Below, one piece after another: positions 27,592-36,960 of a stretch of 64,000 nucleotides of DNA; positions within the stretch are counted from its first letter, which is position 1, and the number at the start of each line of letters is the position of its first letter. Source of the stretch: an uncultured Odoribacter sp. (GTDB lineage: Bacteria > Bacteroidota > Bacteroidia > Bacteroidales > Marinifilaceae). Position numbers and translations under genes: made by a program. The stretch lies in assembly GCA_910588375.1 (NCBI GenBank), contig CAJUQA010000005.1, forward strand, positions 1 to 64,000. The letters are read 5' to 3'. The notes under the pieces were generated by a model that saw only the letters and a list, made by a program, of their open reading frames with translations, did no database searches and was not told where the DNA came from.

Positions 27592-29484
27592 TTACTCCAA
27601 ATACGTATAGCCATAAAGTCCGGAACGGTAATTGGACAGAAATTCACGTCCTTCCGTTGCAGAAATAATGCCTTTTTTCACGGAAGTCGTTACCCATACT
27701 TCCACCGTCCGGGCCATTTTTTTAGGATTGAACTGTACATAATCCAACACGTCGGCCACCGTTTCCCCCTCAATAATCTTATCTATAACATATTCATCCC
27801 CTTTCACCTTGATGTGAACGGCATTGGTGTCTCCAAACAAATTATGCAGGTCTCCAAGTATTTCCTGATAAGCACCCACCAAAAAGACGCCCAAATAGTA
27901 AGGCTCTTTATTGTTTAATTCGTGTACCGGTAAGTGATAAGAAAAATTCCGGGTAGAAATGAAATTGTCTATTTTTCCGTCCGAATCACAAGTAATATCT
28001 TGTATAGTCGCGGATTTGGTCGGTTGTTCGTTCAAACGGGAAATGGGTATAATCGGAAATATCTGGTCAATAGCCCATGAATCCGGAAGCGACTGGAACA
28101 AAGAGAAATTGCAGAAATATTTATCCGGCAACATTTTGGCAATTTTCTTCAATTCATCCGGCGCATGCTTGGTCGCTTCTGCCATAGCATACACTTCGCG
28201 GGCAACAGACCAGAACAGACGTTCCACCTGAGCGCGGGTACGAAGGTCAATCAAACCCAGATTAAAGAGTCCCAACGCATCTTCCCTGCACTGCACCGCA
28301 TCATGCCATGTTTCCAGCAAACGGGGCTGATTGAGATTATCCCAAAGGTCATAAAGTTCCTTCACCAATTCATGGGCATCTTCCTTGATTTCTTCATTTT
28401 CGTCAAACGCCGGCAAATGAGTACTTGCCAACGCTTCAAACACAAGCACCGAATGATGGGCAGTCAAAGAACGTCCCGATTCGGTAATGATATTGGGTTG
28501 GCGAAGATTGTTTTTTTCGCAGGCATCGACAATAGAAGAGACGGCGTCATTTACATACTCCTGTATGGAATAGTTCATGCTGTTGCCGGAAGTAGCCGAG
28601 CGGGTCCCGTCATAATCCACACCCAAGCCGCCGCCAATATCCACAAAATTGATGCTATACCCCATATTCTGCAATTGAACATAGAATTGGGACGCTTCTT
28701 TCAGAGCCGTTTTAATCCGGCGTATATTGGTTACCTGACTGCCTATATGGAAATGAATCAGTTGAAGGCAATCCTTCATTTTATAGTCCTCCAAAATATC
28801 AAGAGCTTCCAGCAGTTCACTCGAGTTTACTCCGAATTTGCTGACATCGCCTCCCGACTCTTCCCATTTCCCGCTGCCGGAACTTGCCAATTTTATCCGG
28901 ATGCCGATATTGGGACGGATATTCATTTTCTTGGCCAATTTGGCAATATTGCGGAGTTCCATGAGTTTCTCGACAACCAGATAGATGCGTCGCCCCATTT
29001 TTTGAGCCAACAAAGCCAGTTCTATATAACTCTCATCCTTGTAGCCGTTGCAAATAATCATCGCCTCATCATCAATATCAATGGAGAGTACTGCATGTAA
29101 TTCCGGTTTGGAACCGGCCTCCAGTCCTATATTGAATTTATTGCCGTGGCTGACGATTTCTTCCACAACCGGCCGCATTTGGTTGACCTTGATAGGATAG
29201 ATAATAAAATTTTTGGAAGTATATCCGTATTCTTTGGCGGCCTGCTCAAAACAATGGGAGATTTTTTCAATTCTATTATCCAGAATATCCGGGAATCTCA
29301 ACAACACCGGTGCCGCCACATCTCTCAACTGCAATTCTTCCATAAGTTCTTTCAAATCAATGGAAGGTCCGTCCTTTTTAGGCGTTACGGCAACATGTCC
29401 TTTGGCATTGATAGAAAAATAGTTCAGCCCCCAACCGTTAATATTGTACAGTTCCGCTGAATCGTCAATACTCCATTTTCTCAT
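27592..29484 (-). CDS. speA: Biosynthetic arginine decarboxylase
   Basis: A 630-residue PLP enzyme making agmatine from arginine, the first step of spermidine synthesis in Bacteroidota. The PLP lysine is in FIIYPIKVNQMRPV (Lys99 from the start used). Other signatures: HFHIGSQVTNIRRIKTAL, VDIGGGLGVDYDGTRS and ITESGRSLTAHHSVLVFE. The frame extends 14 codons further up, but ATG 29484 (MRKWSIDDSAELYNINGWG) corresponds to the conserved N-terminus. Full length and intact. Confidence 0.96.
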   Translation of the reverse strand: MRKWSIDDSAELYNINGWGLNYFSINAKGHVAVTPKKDGPSIDLKELMEELQLRDVAAPVLLRFPDILDNRIEKISHCFEQAAKEYGYTSKNFIIYPIKVNQMRPVVEEIVSHGNKFNIGLEAGSKPELHAVLSIDIDDEAMIICNGYKDESYIELALLAQKMGRRIYLVVEKLMELRNIAKLAKKMNIRPNIGIRIKLASSGSGKWEESGGDVSKFGVNSSELLEALDILEDYKMKDCLQLIHFHIGSQVTNIRRIKTALKEASQFYVQLQNMGYSINFVDIGGGLGVDYDGTRSATSGNSMNYSIQEYVNDAVSSIVDACEKNNLRQPNIITESGRSLTAHHSVLVFEALASTHLPAFDENEEIKEDAHELVKELYDLWDNLNQPRLLETWHDAVQCREDALGLFNLGLIDLRTRAQVERLFWSVAREVYAMAEATKHAPDELKKIAKMLPDKYFCNFSLFQSLPDSWAIDQIFPIIPISRLNEQPTKSATIQDITCDSDGKIDNFISTRNFSYHLPVHELNNKEPYYLGVFLVGAYQEILGDLHNLFGDTNAVHIKVKGDEYVIDKIIEGETVADVLDYVQFNPKKMARTVEVWVTTSVKKGIISATEGREFLSNYRSGLYGYTYLE

Positions 29485-29625
29485 CCTATTTGCTGATAAC
29501 GATAGTTTTTTATAACGTATATACACGCAAAACTACAATATTAATTTCATATTGGGGATAAATGCCGGAGGAAATTATGGAAGGTGTATACCAAAGTGGG
29601 TAAAACACATTGTGGACAAAGATGC

Positions 29626-30699
29626 TTATTCGTTTGAAATAACAATGAACGTTATATCTTTAAAATGTTCTTTCCCAACTTCTTCTCCTTTCAATATGGC
29701 CGGTTTCTCTATAAGATGCGTATCTTCTAAAATGGATAATAAATCCCACATAACTTCATGATAAAAGATTACTTCCGCTTCTTCTTGCGAACCAATATGA
29801 TATTCATTGGCGAAGGATATACAGTGTTTTTTCACGGCTTCGGCAATGACCTTGGTAATTTTATCGCAAAGATTGTCGATTTTATCGCCATTACCCGAAT
29901 AGATTACCGGAACAGATACATGACCTTCCTTATCCACCAAGTTCCACTTTTCAAGAGTTACCTTTATGTCTTCATTTTCGATGACCAATTGATTCTCTCC
30001 GATACAATTGGCGAATTTAATTAAAAGCTTATCTCCGGGCCAATAGCCTAATTCGCCGGACCAATTGACATTAACAGTGCCATATTCATTAGTTCCGATT
30101 TTATCCTGAGCGCGGTTGTTGTACATGGCCCAATATGCACCCGACCAAGTTCCGTGCTCCGTCATCTCACTTGGTGATATCAGTTTATCATCACCCCATA
30201 TGTAGCCATCCAAAAGATAGGAGAAAATCAATGAATAATTTTGTGTCGCATAACCTCTGTCTGAAAATTCAGCAATCAGGTCTTTGATATCAGGTTCAAT
30301 TAAGGGGAATATGCTGTCAGCAAACTCCTTGGATTCCTTTCGGATATTTTGGGTTTGTGTACTTCCGAAGATGGGCATTTTAGTATGGTAAACTCCTTTT
30401 TCGAATAACAATAAATCTCCCACTTCCAATAATCTAAGCTGACTTTTGGAATGAGACACACCTAACGAATCCAATTTTGCAGTAGTTCCCGGCGTTAAGA
30501 AAGCGCATAGAATATCCCAATTATTGTCCGTTAGATATTGACTTGGATGGTATGAACTATATGAACAGAAAGCAGTTGTGGAAAAATCCTTGAAAGGTCT
30601 TCCTACCAAAGAATCCAACTCACTACCGAATGCAAGGATATTTAATGTCATGAATATTGCTGTCAGGATAGAGAACGGTACAAACAAAGTCTTTTTCAT
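29626..30699 (-). CDS. Uncharacterised exported protein
   Basis: A 357-residue protein I do not recognise. It has an N-terminal signal peptide or anchor (VPFSILTAIFMTLNILAFG, residues 6-24). Further on there is a paired NVNWSGELGYWPGDKLLIKFAN segment and a charged C-terminal half with CDKITKVIAEAVKKHC. It starts 1 bp after the DUF2442/DUF5053 gene ends, so it is the third gene of a tight minus-strand operon with two small DUF proteins. The 98 bp separating it from speA have no evident terminator. Confidence 0.75.
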   Translation of the reverse strand: MKKTLFVPFSILTAIFMTLNILAFGSELDSLVGRPFKDFSTTAFCSYSSYHPSQYLTDNNWDILCAFLTPGTTAKLDSLGVSHSKSQLRLLEVGDLLLFEKGVYHTKMPIFGSTQTQNIRKESKEFADSIFPLIEPDIKDLIAEFSDRGYATQNYSLIFSYLLDGYIWGDDKLISPSEMTEHGTWSGAYWAMYNNRAQDKIGTNEYGTVNVNWSGELGYWPGDKLLIKFANCIGENQLVIENEDIKVTLEKWNLVDKEGHVSVPVIYSGNGDKIDNLCDKITKVIAEAVKKHCISFANEYHIGSQEEAEVIFYHEVMWDLLSILEDTHLIEKPAILKGEEVGKEHFKDITFIVISNE

Positions 30700-30700
30700 A

Positions 30701-31129
30701 TTAACAAGGCAATTGGGTTGCTACGTCTTTTATTTCACTTGATAGAATTTCAAGGGCTTTTTTTAAATCTGCCATTTCTTGTGGGGTAAAAGCAATCGGT
30801 TTCCCATTCGCAAAGTTTCCTTTCAACTTATTATGAAGCCAACTTCGAGACCGACCAAAAAAACGTTGTGCCAAATAGGACATTGAAACATATTCCGGAA
30901 TGGCTCCCAAATCCACTACCGCTTCTGTCTCTTCATTATCAAAAGCATCAAACGGAATATCTTCGTCTACTGCCGGCCAATGAATTCCATCAACCATAAA
31001 GCGATAATTTTCCAGTTCCTCTTTTGTTGCTCTAGCTAAACGAGGAGAACGGGCAATCACTAACCGTCCGATTGTGCCATCCTCGTGCTCTAAATAAGCG
31101 TACTTTTCGTCAAACCGTAACTTTTTCAT
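30701..31129 (-). CDS. DUF2442-DUF5053 fusion protein
   Basis: A 142-residue protein with two parts. Residues 1-80 (LRFDEKYAYLEHEDGTIGR to VDGIHWPAVDEDIPFDAF) look like DUF2442. Residues about 85-140 (SMSYLAQRFFGRSRSWLHNK, FANGKPIAFTPQEMADLKKAL) are a DUF5053-like helix-turn-helix-type domain. It follows a DUF4160 gene by 11 bp. DUF4160/DUF2442 neighbours are a recurrent small-gene pair that has been suggested to act as a toxin-antitoxin module; here the DUF5053 tail could supply DNA binding. A related DUF5053 protein occurs in the prophage at 60040. Confidence 0.82.
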   Translation of the reverse strand: MKKLRFDEKYAYLEHEDGTIGRLVIARSPRLARATKEELENYRFMVDGIHWPAVDEDIPFDAFDNEETEAVVDLGAIPEYVSMSYLAQRFFGRSRSWLHNKLKGNFANGKPIAFTPQEMADLKKALEILSSEIKDVATQLPC

Positions 31130-31140
31130 ATCCCTATAAA

Positions 31141-31380
31141 TTAATGAAATTCAGCCCATCTTTCTTTGATAACCTCTTTATTTTCCTCTATCGCTTTGAT
31201 TGCTTCTTTTATCTGTCTCGCTTTTAAACCTTTATTTTCAAGTAGTGTGATTTCCGGCTCCAACAAAAACTTTGCATTACCGTCAGCACCTTCAACATGT
31301 ATATGAATCGGTTCATGGTCAAAAGCGTAAAAGAAAAACCGAAGTCCGTTTATAATAAATAATGTAGGCATATTGTCCAT
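31141..31380 (-). CDS. DUF4160 domain protein
   Basis: A 79-residue protein matching DUF4160: MPTLFIINGLRFFFYAFDHE, then PIHIHVEGADGNAKFLLEPE and the C-terminal helix ending KERWAEFH. Usually found beside DUF2442 as a two-gene unit of presumed toxin-antitoxin type. Upstream on the minus strand TATATTTG (31391-31398) matches the -7 consensus, so this is the first gene of the three-gene operon running to 29626. Confidence 0.88.
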   Translation of the reverse strand: MDNMPTLFIINGLRFFFYAFDHEPIHIHVEGADGNAKFLLEPEITLLENKGLKARQIKEAIKAIEENKEVIKERWAEFH

Positions 31381-31457
31381 TTTTTCAACACAAATATATG
31401 AAACATTTGTATATTGTCACTATCCTATCCACCGCTAAAAGTAATGTGAATAAAAAA

Positions 31458-31552
31458 AGTCTGTCCCGATAGCTGTCCCGGTCCAAAAACTAAAATAACC
31501 ATAGTCTATTGTATTTCAACAAACTATGGCTACCTCTGTCGAGATGACTGGA
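31458..31552. repeat. 95-bp direct repeat, left copy (att-like)
   Basis: Identical to 36961-37055 except for two bases. It starts AGTCTGTCCCGATAGC and ends CTGTCGAGATGACTGGA; those final 14-17 bases are the 3' end of a proline tRNA read on the minus strand. A dyad CCATAGT...ACTATGG lies in the middle. Direct repeats ending in a tRNA 3' end are the usual footprint of tyrosine-recombinase elements. The two copies bracket the restriction-modification island. Confidence 0.88.
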
Positions 31553-31590
31553 CTCGAACCAGCGGCCTCCACGTCCCGAATGTGGCGCGC
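31539..31590 (-). pseudogene. tRNA-Pro(CGG) 3' fragment
   Basis: On the minus strand the segment gives the 3' part of the D stem (GCGC), an anticodon arm CCACA-TTCGGGA-CGTGG with anticodon CGG, a 5-base variable loop, a T arm GCTGG-TTCGAGT-CCAGT, the acceptor 3' strand CATCTCG and discriminator A, with no encoded CCA. The 5' half (acceptor 5' strand and most of the D arm) is missing; from 31591 the sequence is integrase code instead. The closing pair of the anticodon stem is an A-C mismatch. It cannot be a functional tRNA as it stands. Confidence 0.85.
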
Positions 31591-31749
31591 CACACCTTTG
31601 CCACGATGATGCTGACGCTGGGTGCAGACCTCTATACCGTAAGCAAGTTGCTCGGTCATTCCGACGTCAAGGTAACTCAAGTCTATGCAAAAATCGTAAA
31701 TCAGAAGAAGAATGATGCGGTCAATTTGGCGACCTCGGTATTCAGTTAA
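31591..31749 (+). pseudogene. Tyrosine recombinase (integrase) C-terminal remnant
   Basis: A 52-codon frame without a start codon encodes HTFATMMLTLGADLYTVSK followed by LLGHSDVKVTQVYAKIV and a normal stop. This is the end of a Bacteroidota phage-type integrase: the HxxR-side His, LLGH and the catalytic Tyr in QVYAKI. Everything upstream of the conserved HTFAT is lost, and the break coincides exactly with the end of the tRNA fragment. It marks a former mobile element at this tRNA site. Confidence 0.9.
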
Positions 31750-32548
31750 CATAGGAGAAAATCACGTCGGAAAACGCTTTACTTTACTATGGGTACCTAT
31801 GGACGAGGAATGGAAATAAAGTTATAAAAACAGGTTTACTTTACTATAGTGGGTATATATGGGCACAAACTAAATTAAACGATTTTGCGAAGGAGTAGTT
31901 GCTACCGAAACTTGAAGCCGAATTGCAATCGCATTGGCTGTATAAGTGGATATCACTCCTTAGAGAAGACAATATCTCTATCGCTTTGTCGAAGGTACGT
32001 TTTGGGATCAGCTATTCGCCTGCGAAATTAATCGTTAGCCTTACTACGATGGCTATAGCAGAAATTCGTGGCAAATTCTTGCCTCTCACATTTCGTCGTG
32101 CAGACCTTTGGTATAAACCTCGACAGGCTCGCACTGCAATTTCGAGTCTTCCCTATTCCCTCATATCAACAAGCTATTCGCCATAACATGGCGCATTGTC
32201 GAGCGGCAAAACAAGTAACAAATTTTACTGGACATTTGCAATTCTCCCCAAATTATCATATTGTACATTAAAGCCCATTCTGCTCGCAGATTAACTGACA
32301 GCGTTCCCGAATTCGTGAGATTTTCGAGGGATTAGGCTACCCCAACAATTGTCGGACTGTACAGTAGATAAATTTTTTACCAATAATTAATGGTAATCAT
32401 GACAAACGTACTTTGCAGAATATTAATTACCTTTATCCGACTAAGTATGGAGACCTTATAGTTGCAATGATTCTTATCTTTATGCAAAAACATCTAATAT
32501 TATAATTTGCAGAAATGGCATCCTCTCCAGTTTTTTATTATTGAGAAG
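31750..32548. other. Gene-poor remnant DNA between integrase fragment and R-M operon
   Basis: No frame here is convincing. Two similar copies of a motif around TTTACTTTACTAT followed by GGGTA (31776-31802 and 31833-31863) form a spaced direct repeat. The remainder looks like degraded mobile-element DNA, with short open stretches that lack starts and recognisable motifs. Confidence 0.5.
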
Positions 32549-32594
32549 TTTGCATATCATCAATTTTTCTTCTATTTTTGACAAAAAATGTCAA
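32549..32594 (+). promoter_or_regulatory. Promoter and probable autoregulatory operator of the R-M operon
   Basis: TTTG (32549-32552), a 20-bp spacer and TATTTTTG (32573-32580) form a complete Bacteroidota promoter. Immediately downstream, overlapping its last bases, is the dyad TTGACA-5 bp-TGTCAA (32578-32594). It ends 11 bp before the ATG of a gene whose N-terminus is an XRE DNA-binding domain, so it is the obvious candidate operator for autoregulation. Confidence 0.7.
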
Positions 32595-32605
32595 GTGTTA
32601 TGTGA

Positions 32606-33943
32606 ATGGAGTCGATAGGACAATATCTCAAAAGAATAAGGGAGGGATTAAACCTACCGTTACAAGAGGTGTGCAAGCAGACAAATATAGATACTACATT
32701 GCTCAGTCGCATTGAAAACGGCAGGCGACTTCCGACAAAAGACCAAGTAATGCATCTGGTACGCCTATATGGTTGCGATGAACACAAATCATTGGTTTTG
32801 CTCGGCTCCGAAAAGATTTTATTTACTCTTGACGGGGACAATAAGTATAAGTTGGAGGTAATACAGGTAGCAGCGGAGAAAATAAGATTCGGCAAAATAC
32901 CCTCCTTATTCCCAGATATTTCTGATGATAATGTCAAGCGGTTCGAGTTGGAGAGCCGCCGCTATATAGGGAACAAGGCAAAACTCACGCAGTGGATTCT
33001 GAATATCATCCGGGAACATACTGACGGTTTTCATAGCTTTTTTGATGTGTTTGCCGGCACTGCCTCTGTATCAAAGGCGGTAATACCGTATGCCGATAAA
33101 ATCATTATGAACGACTTTCTCTTCTCCAACCACATTATATATCAGGCATTTTTCGGTGCAGGAGATTATGATGATGCAAAGTTGTCGAGTCTGCTTGCGC
33201 GCTACAATAGTATAAATCCCGACAATATACCCGATAATTATTTCTCAGATAATTTTGGAGATAAGTTTTTTGATTATAAGAATGCTAAACTTATTGGATG
33301 GATTAGAGAGGATATACATCGACATAGAAGGTCATTGACGGAAAAGGAATATGCGATTTTATTGGCATCATTGATATATAGTATTGACAAGATTGCCAAT
33401 ACTGTCGGTCATTTCGATGCGTATATTAAGAAGTCGATACCTTATCACCCTCTGACATTGCAGTTAATAAAACCGCTATCGCCAAAGTCGGTAGAGATAT
33501 ATCGTGAAGATTCAAACTTGCTGGCAGAACGCATAAGCGCAGATGTAGCATATATAGACCCACCATACAACTCTCGTCAATACAGCCGGTTCTACCACAT
33601 CTACGAGAATTTGATAACTTGGGAAAAACCGGAGTTATATGGTGTGGCAATGAAACCAAAGCCTCAAAATATGAGTGCATATTGCACGACGAGTGCGGCT
33701 GCGGCGTTCAGAGACCTCATTATGAAATTGCAGGTCAAATATATTGCTCTATCATACAACAATACTTATGACTCTAAAAGTGGGTCATCCAAAAACAAGA
33801 TTACACTGGAAGAGATTCGTTCAATTTTAGAGCAAAGGGGCAAAACTACAATTTATGATTGCGCCCATAAGTATTTTAATACAGGTAAAACGGAGTTTAT
33901 AGACCATAAAGAGCTTTTGTTTATCACAGAGGTACGACGATGA
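32606..33943 (+). CDS. XRE-domain / N6-adenine DNA methyltransferase fusion
   Basis: A 445-residue type II modification enzyme. Residues 1-60 are an XRE/Cro-type helix-turn-helix (SIGQYLKRIREGLNLPLQEVC, TLLSRIENGRRLP). The rest is a D12-class adenine methyltransferase, with SAM motif FAGTAS near 147 and catalytic DPPYNSRQYSRFYH near 318. The fusion combines methylation with what in many R-M systems is a separate controller (C) protein. The gene overlaps the second methylase by 4 bp, and the endonuclease follows 2 bp later. Two methylases fit an asymmetric site in which each strand needs its own adenine methylated. Confidence 0.92.
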   Translation: MESIGQYLKRIREGLNLPLQEVCKQTNIDTTLLSRIENGRRLPTKDQVMHLVRLYGCDEHKSLVLLGSEKILFTLDGDNKYKLEVIQVAAEKIRFGKIPSLFPDISDDNVKRFELESRRYIGNKAKLTQWILNIIREHTDGFHSFFDVFAGTASVSKAVIPYADKIIMNDFLFSNHIIYQAFFGAGDYDDAKLSSLLARYNSINPDNIPDNYFSDNFGDKFFDYKNAKLIGWIREDIHRHRRSLTEKEYAILLASLIYSIDKIANTVGHFDAYIKKSIPYHPLTLQLIKPLSPKSVEIYREDSNLLAERISADVAYIDPPYNSRQYSRFYHIYENLITWEKPELYGVAMKPKPQNMSAYCTTSAAAAFRDLIMKLQVKYIALSYNNTYDSKSGSSKNKITLEEIRSILEQRGKTTIYDCAHKYFNTGKTEFIDHKELLFITEVRR

Positions 33944-34845
33944 ATGATAAGATATTAAGGTCTCCTTTCTTTTACGTTGGAGATAAATACAAACTTATCA
34001 ACGAGATAAGGCAATACTTTCCACAAGAGATTGATACTTTTGTAGAACCTTTTGTGGGTGGTGGCTCTGTTTTTATGAATGTGCAAGCCAATGCGTATTG
34101 TCTTAATGATATAGACTCCTATGTTATTAAGCTGCATAAACATTTATGTAAATGCGCCAATAATCCGGATAAGTTGTTTGCCTTAATTGATAAATTGGTA
34201 TGTCAATATGGGCTATCGCACTCTTACAAAGAGGATATCATTCCCAAAGAAATAAAACAGACTTTTAAGAAAACCTATTTTGCCAGGTTCAACAAAGCTG
34301 CATATACCAAGATGCGAGACGACTTCAATCAAGCATCTCAAAAAGATATGACTTTTTTATATCTTCTGCTTATCTACGGATTTAACCGAATGTTGCGCTT
34401 TAATAAAAATGGAGATTTTAATCTGCCAGTTGGAAATGTAGACTTTAATGCAAATGTTGTTGCCACACTGAATGAATATTTTGAGCAGGTTACATTAAAA
34501 CAACCTTCGTGGTATAACAAAGATTATAAGGTATTTATAAAAAACTTAGAGTTGTCGGAGCGAGATTTTATATATTTAGATCCGCCATATTTGATAACAT
34601 TTAGCGAGTATAACAAACTTTGGAACGATAAGAACGAGAAAGAGTTGCTGACTTTGTTGGATAAGTTGAATGAGAGTGGAATCCGTTTTGCGATTTCTAA
34701 TGTAACGCATTACAAGGGACGGGAGAATACTATCTTTACAAGCTGGTGTTCCAAATACGAAGTTCATCCGATAACGAGCAACTATATTAGTTATCACGAC
34801 AACACAATCAAAGAATTTAACGAAGTATTAGTAATAAATTACTAG
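33940..34845 (+). CDS. Dam-like D12-class N6-adenine DNA methyltransferase
   Basis: A 301-residue enzyme methylating adenine in DNA with SAM. Motif I is FVEPFVGGGSVF (about residues 32-43), the first residues SPFFYVGDKYKL are the usual Dam-family start, and the catalytic DPPYLITFSEYNKLW is near residue 213. This Dam-like arrangement suggests a GATC-type core in the site, which fits the AlwI-like endonuclease next to it. ATGA overlap with the upstream methylase indicates coupled translation. Confidence 0.95.
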   Translation: MNDKILRSPFFYVGDKYKLINEIRQYFPQEIDTFVEPFVGGGSVFMNVQANAYCLNDIDSYVIKLHKHLCKCANNPDKLFALIDKLVCQYGLSHSYKEDIIPKEIKQTFKKTYFARFNKAAYTKMRDDFNQASQKDMTFLYLLLIYGFNRMLRFNKNGDFNLPVGNVDFNANVVATLNEYFEQVTLKQPSWYNKDYKVFIKNLELSERDFIYLDPPYLITFSEYNKLWNDKNEKELLTLLDKLNESGIRFAISNVTHYKGRENTIFTSWCSKYEVHPITSNYISYHDNTIKEFNEVLVINY

Positions 34846-34847
34846 CT

Positions 34848-36431
34848 ATGCCGAGAAATGCTGAATACAAACCGTTACTGTTTACAACAACCGTCCGCAA
34901 TCCCCAACGATTGAAAGCTTTATTGTGGGTACTCAAGAAATTTGACGGACAAATTTTGTCTGATGATTTGGCGACAAAGATTGTTGGTGAGATAATCCGG
35001 TATGGATTATATAGGCCAATGAAGATGACTGCTACCATAAAAGATAAATGGGCATCATCGTCGCAAGGTGAATTTGCGGATTATATTTTGACAGACAAAG
35101 AGGTGCAATATATCTTGAAACACAATCCGCAGAATCATAAAGAGGCTGGCTTTGCAAAAGGATTTCCTTCTCGATTTGCAACATTCTACGACTTCCCCAA
35201 AGAGTTGGGATTTGTTTACTATGCACCGAATGAGTCTATCTCCTTTTCTGAGTTGGGGACAAGATTTGCATCGATATTTTCGGTTGAAATTACCGGAGAT
35301 TCAATAGTCGCAGAAGAGAAACATCCGGAATATGAGCAACAGGTCTTCTTACAAGCAATGTGCAAGTATCAAAGGAACAATCCTTTTGTACGAGTACTGA
35401 ACGATAATGTACCGTTGATATTGCTGCTTCAGACAATTCAGAAACTCAATGCAGACCCGGAATATAATGGTGCAGGGATATCTCGACGAGAACTTCCGTT
35501 ATTGATATTTTGGAAAGATAATGATGCAGAATCTCTTTACCAGAGAATAAAATCGTTAAGGGCTGAATATAGTTACACCCCAAGCGATGAGGTTGTTATT
35601 GACATCTGCACGAAAGAGATAATGGGCGGTGAGTTCAAAAAGTTCAAGCCCAAATCTATAATGAATGAATACCCTGACGAGTTTATTCGTAAAATGCGAC
35701 TTACAGGATTAATTTCGTTGCGTGGTGCAGGCCGATTCATTGACATCAACCATATGGAAGATGAAAAGATTGAATATGTGTTGTCTCATTATGCGACATA
35801 TAGCAAATATGAAACAGAACGAAAATATTTTGACTATATGGCAACAATCGACAGCAACCTATTCGATATACACACAGCAGAGATTACGCCGAATCAAAGT
35901 GAAGAGTTGTTGAAAAATTGGCTCAACTTCTATAATTGGGACTCAATTAAACACGAACTTAACAACTTGGCAGAAAGGAAAACATCGAAAGACGAAGTGC
36001 TTAAATTCTTGCCGAATCCTGTACGGCTGGAATTTCTTATGGCATTAGCTGTAAAGTCAAAATTACCCGAAGTAAGAGTTATTCCAAACTATTCGTGTGA
36101 TGACACGGGATTACCCACATCTACTGCTGGAGGTAATAAAGGCGATATTGAGTGCATAGAGCCCCCCAATACTATACTGCTTGAAGTTACAATGGCAGAG
36201 GGGCGCACTCAAACAATGATGGAGGTATGGCCGATTGATCGCCACTTAGAAGAGTTTAAGGGTAAATATGAAGCAGATGATTCTCAATGTGTTTTTGTCG
36301 CACCGTCAATCTTCACAGATACCCATAAGCAGATACGGTGGGTTAAAGCGGAAGAGCATCTTACGATTAGGCCATATAAAATTACAGAATTTGTGAATTA
36401 CCTTGAATCTTCGCTGGTATTATATCAATAA
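34848..36431 (+). CDS. AlwI-family type II restriction endonuclease
   Basis: A 527-residue protein that resembles AlwI-family endonucleases from its start (YKPLLFTTTVRNPQRLKALL, then SQGEFADYILTDKEVQYIL). A PD-(D/E)XK-like core is suggested by GGNKGDIECIEPPN (near 427) and ILLEVTMAEGRTQ (near 444). AlwI cuts outside the asymmetric GGATC site; relatives read GAGTC, so this enzyme's specificity is not certain. The gene starts 2 bp after the second methylase and completes an R-M operon that appears intact. Confidence 0.88.
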   Translation: MPRNAEYKPLLFTTTVRNPQRLKALLWVLKKFDGQILSDDLATKIVGEIIRYGLYRPMKMTATIKDKWASSSQGEFADYILTDKEVQYILKHNPQNHKEAGFAKGFPSRFATFYDFPKELGFVYYAPNESISFSELGTRFASIFSVEITGDSIVAEEKHPEYEQQVFLQAMCKYQRNNPFVRVLNDNVPLILLLQTIQKLNADPEYNGAGISRRELPLLIFWKDNDAESLYQRIKSLRAEYSYTPSDEVVIDICTKEIMGGEFKKFKPKSIMNEYPDEFIRKMRLTGLISLRGAGRFIDINHMEDEKIEYVLSHYATYSKYETERKYFDYMATIDSNLFDIHTAEITPNQSEELLKNWLNFYNWDSIKHELNNLAERKTSKDEVLKFLPNPVRLEFLMALAVKSKLPEVRVIPNYSCDDTGLPTSTAGGNKGDIECIEPPNTILLEVTMAEGRTQTMMEVWPIDRHLEEFKGKYEADDSQCVFVAPSIFTDTHKQIRWVKAEEHLTIRPYKITEFVNYLESSLVLYQ

Positions 36432-36614
36432 TACATGCTAGACGATGCAGAAGTTAAAAGTAACTTTTAAAAATTGTTTTGGTATATCTAATTTCAATTA
36501 AGAGTTTGATTTTCGGACAATAATTTTGTTTTAGTATATGCCCCCAATGGCATAATAAAGAGTTCTTCTGCAAAGACATTCGATTGCATCGCGAAAAACG
36601 ACAAGAAACAATAA

Positions 36615-36884
36615 CCTTATGATAGAATATATCCAAATAGAGAAACAGAGTGTACTATATTATCTGATGACAATCTGATAGATCCATACTCCATATTTGT
36701 ATCTAATGGAGAATCCGTTTTACAACTGGCAACGATTTTTGCTGACGAAAAGAAAGATATTTTGGCACTGTCCGACATATTTGGCCAAAAACGGAGTATC
36801 TTAGCCCTTAGTCGTGGTCAAGATTCTTCGAATTATCTTCCTACATCCGTTCCATATCGTCCGAAAAAGCCGGTAATGCTATAA
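36615..36884 (+). pseudogene. Fragment of an unidentified protein gene
   Basis: An 89-codon frame without a start codon reads like real protein (TILSDDNLIDPYSIFVSNGE, SILALSRGQDSSNYLPTSVP) and ends in two stops. A faint likeness to TolB-like beta-propeller proteins (SRGQDSSNY against SRGRGPGEY) is not enough for a name. The flanks 36432-36614 and 36885-36960 hold no recognisable gene. Confidence 0.45.
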
Positions 36885-36960
36885 TAGTATTGTTCGGTCG
36901 AATCGACACACCGTGAACTATACCATTTGGTAAAGTTAGTTAAAAAATGGAATTAAAAAG

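Noticed and set aside
31899..32186. Possible 95-residue protein in the island
   Set aside because: TTG start, no recognisable domain, sequence looks like degraded DNA.
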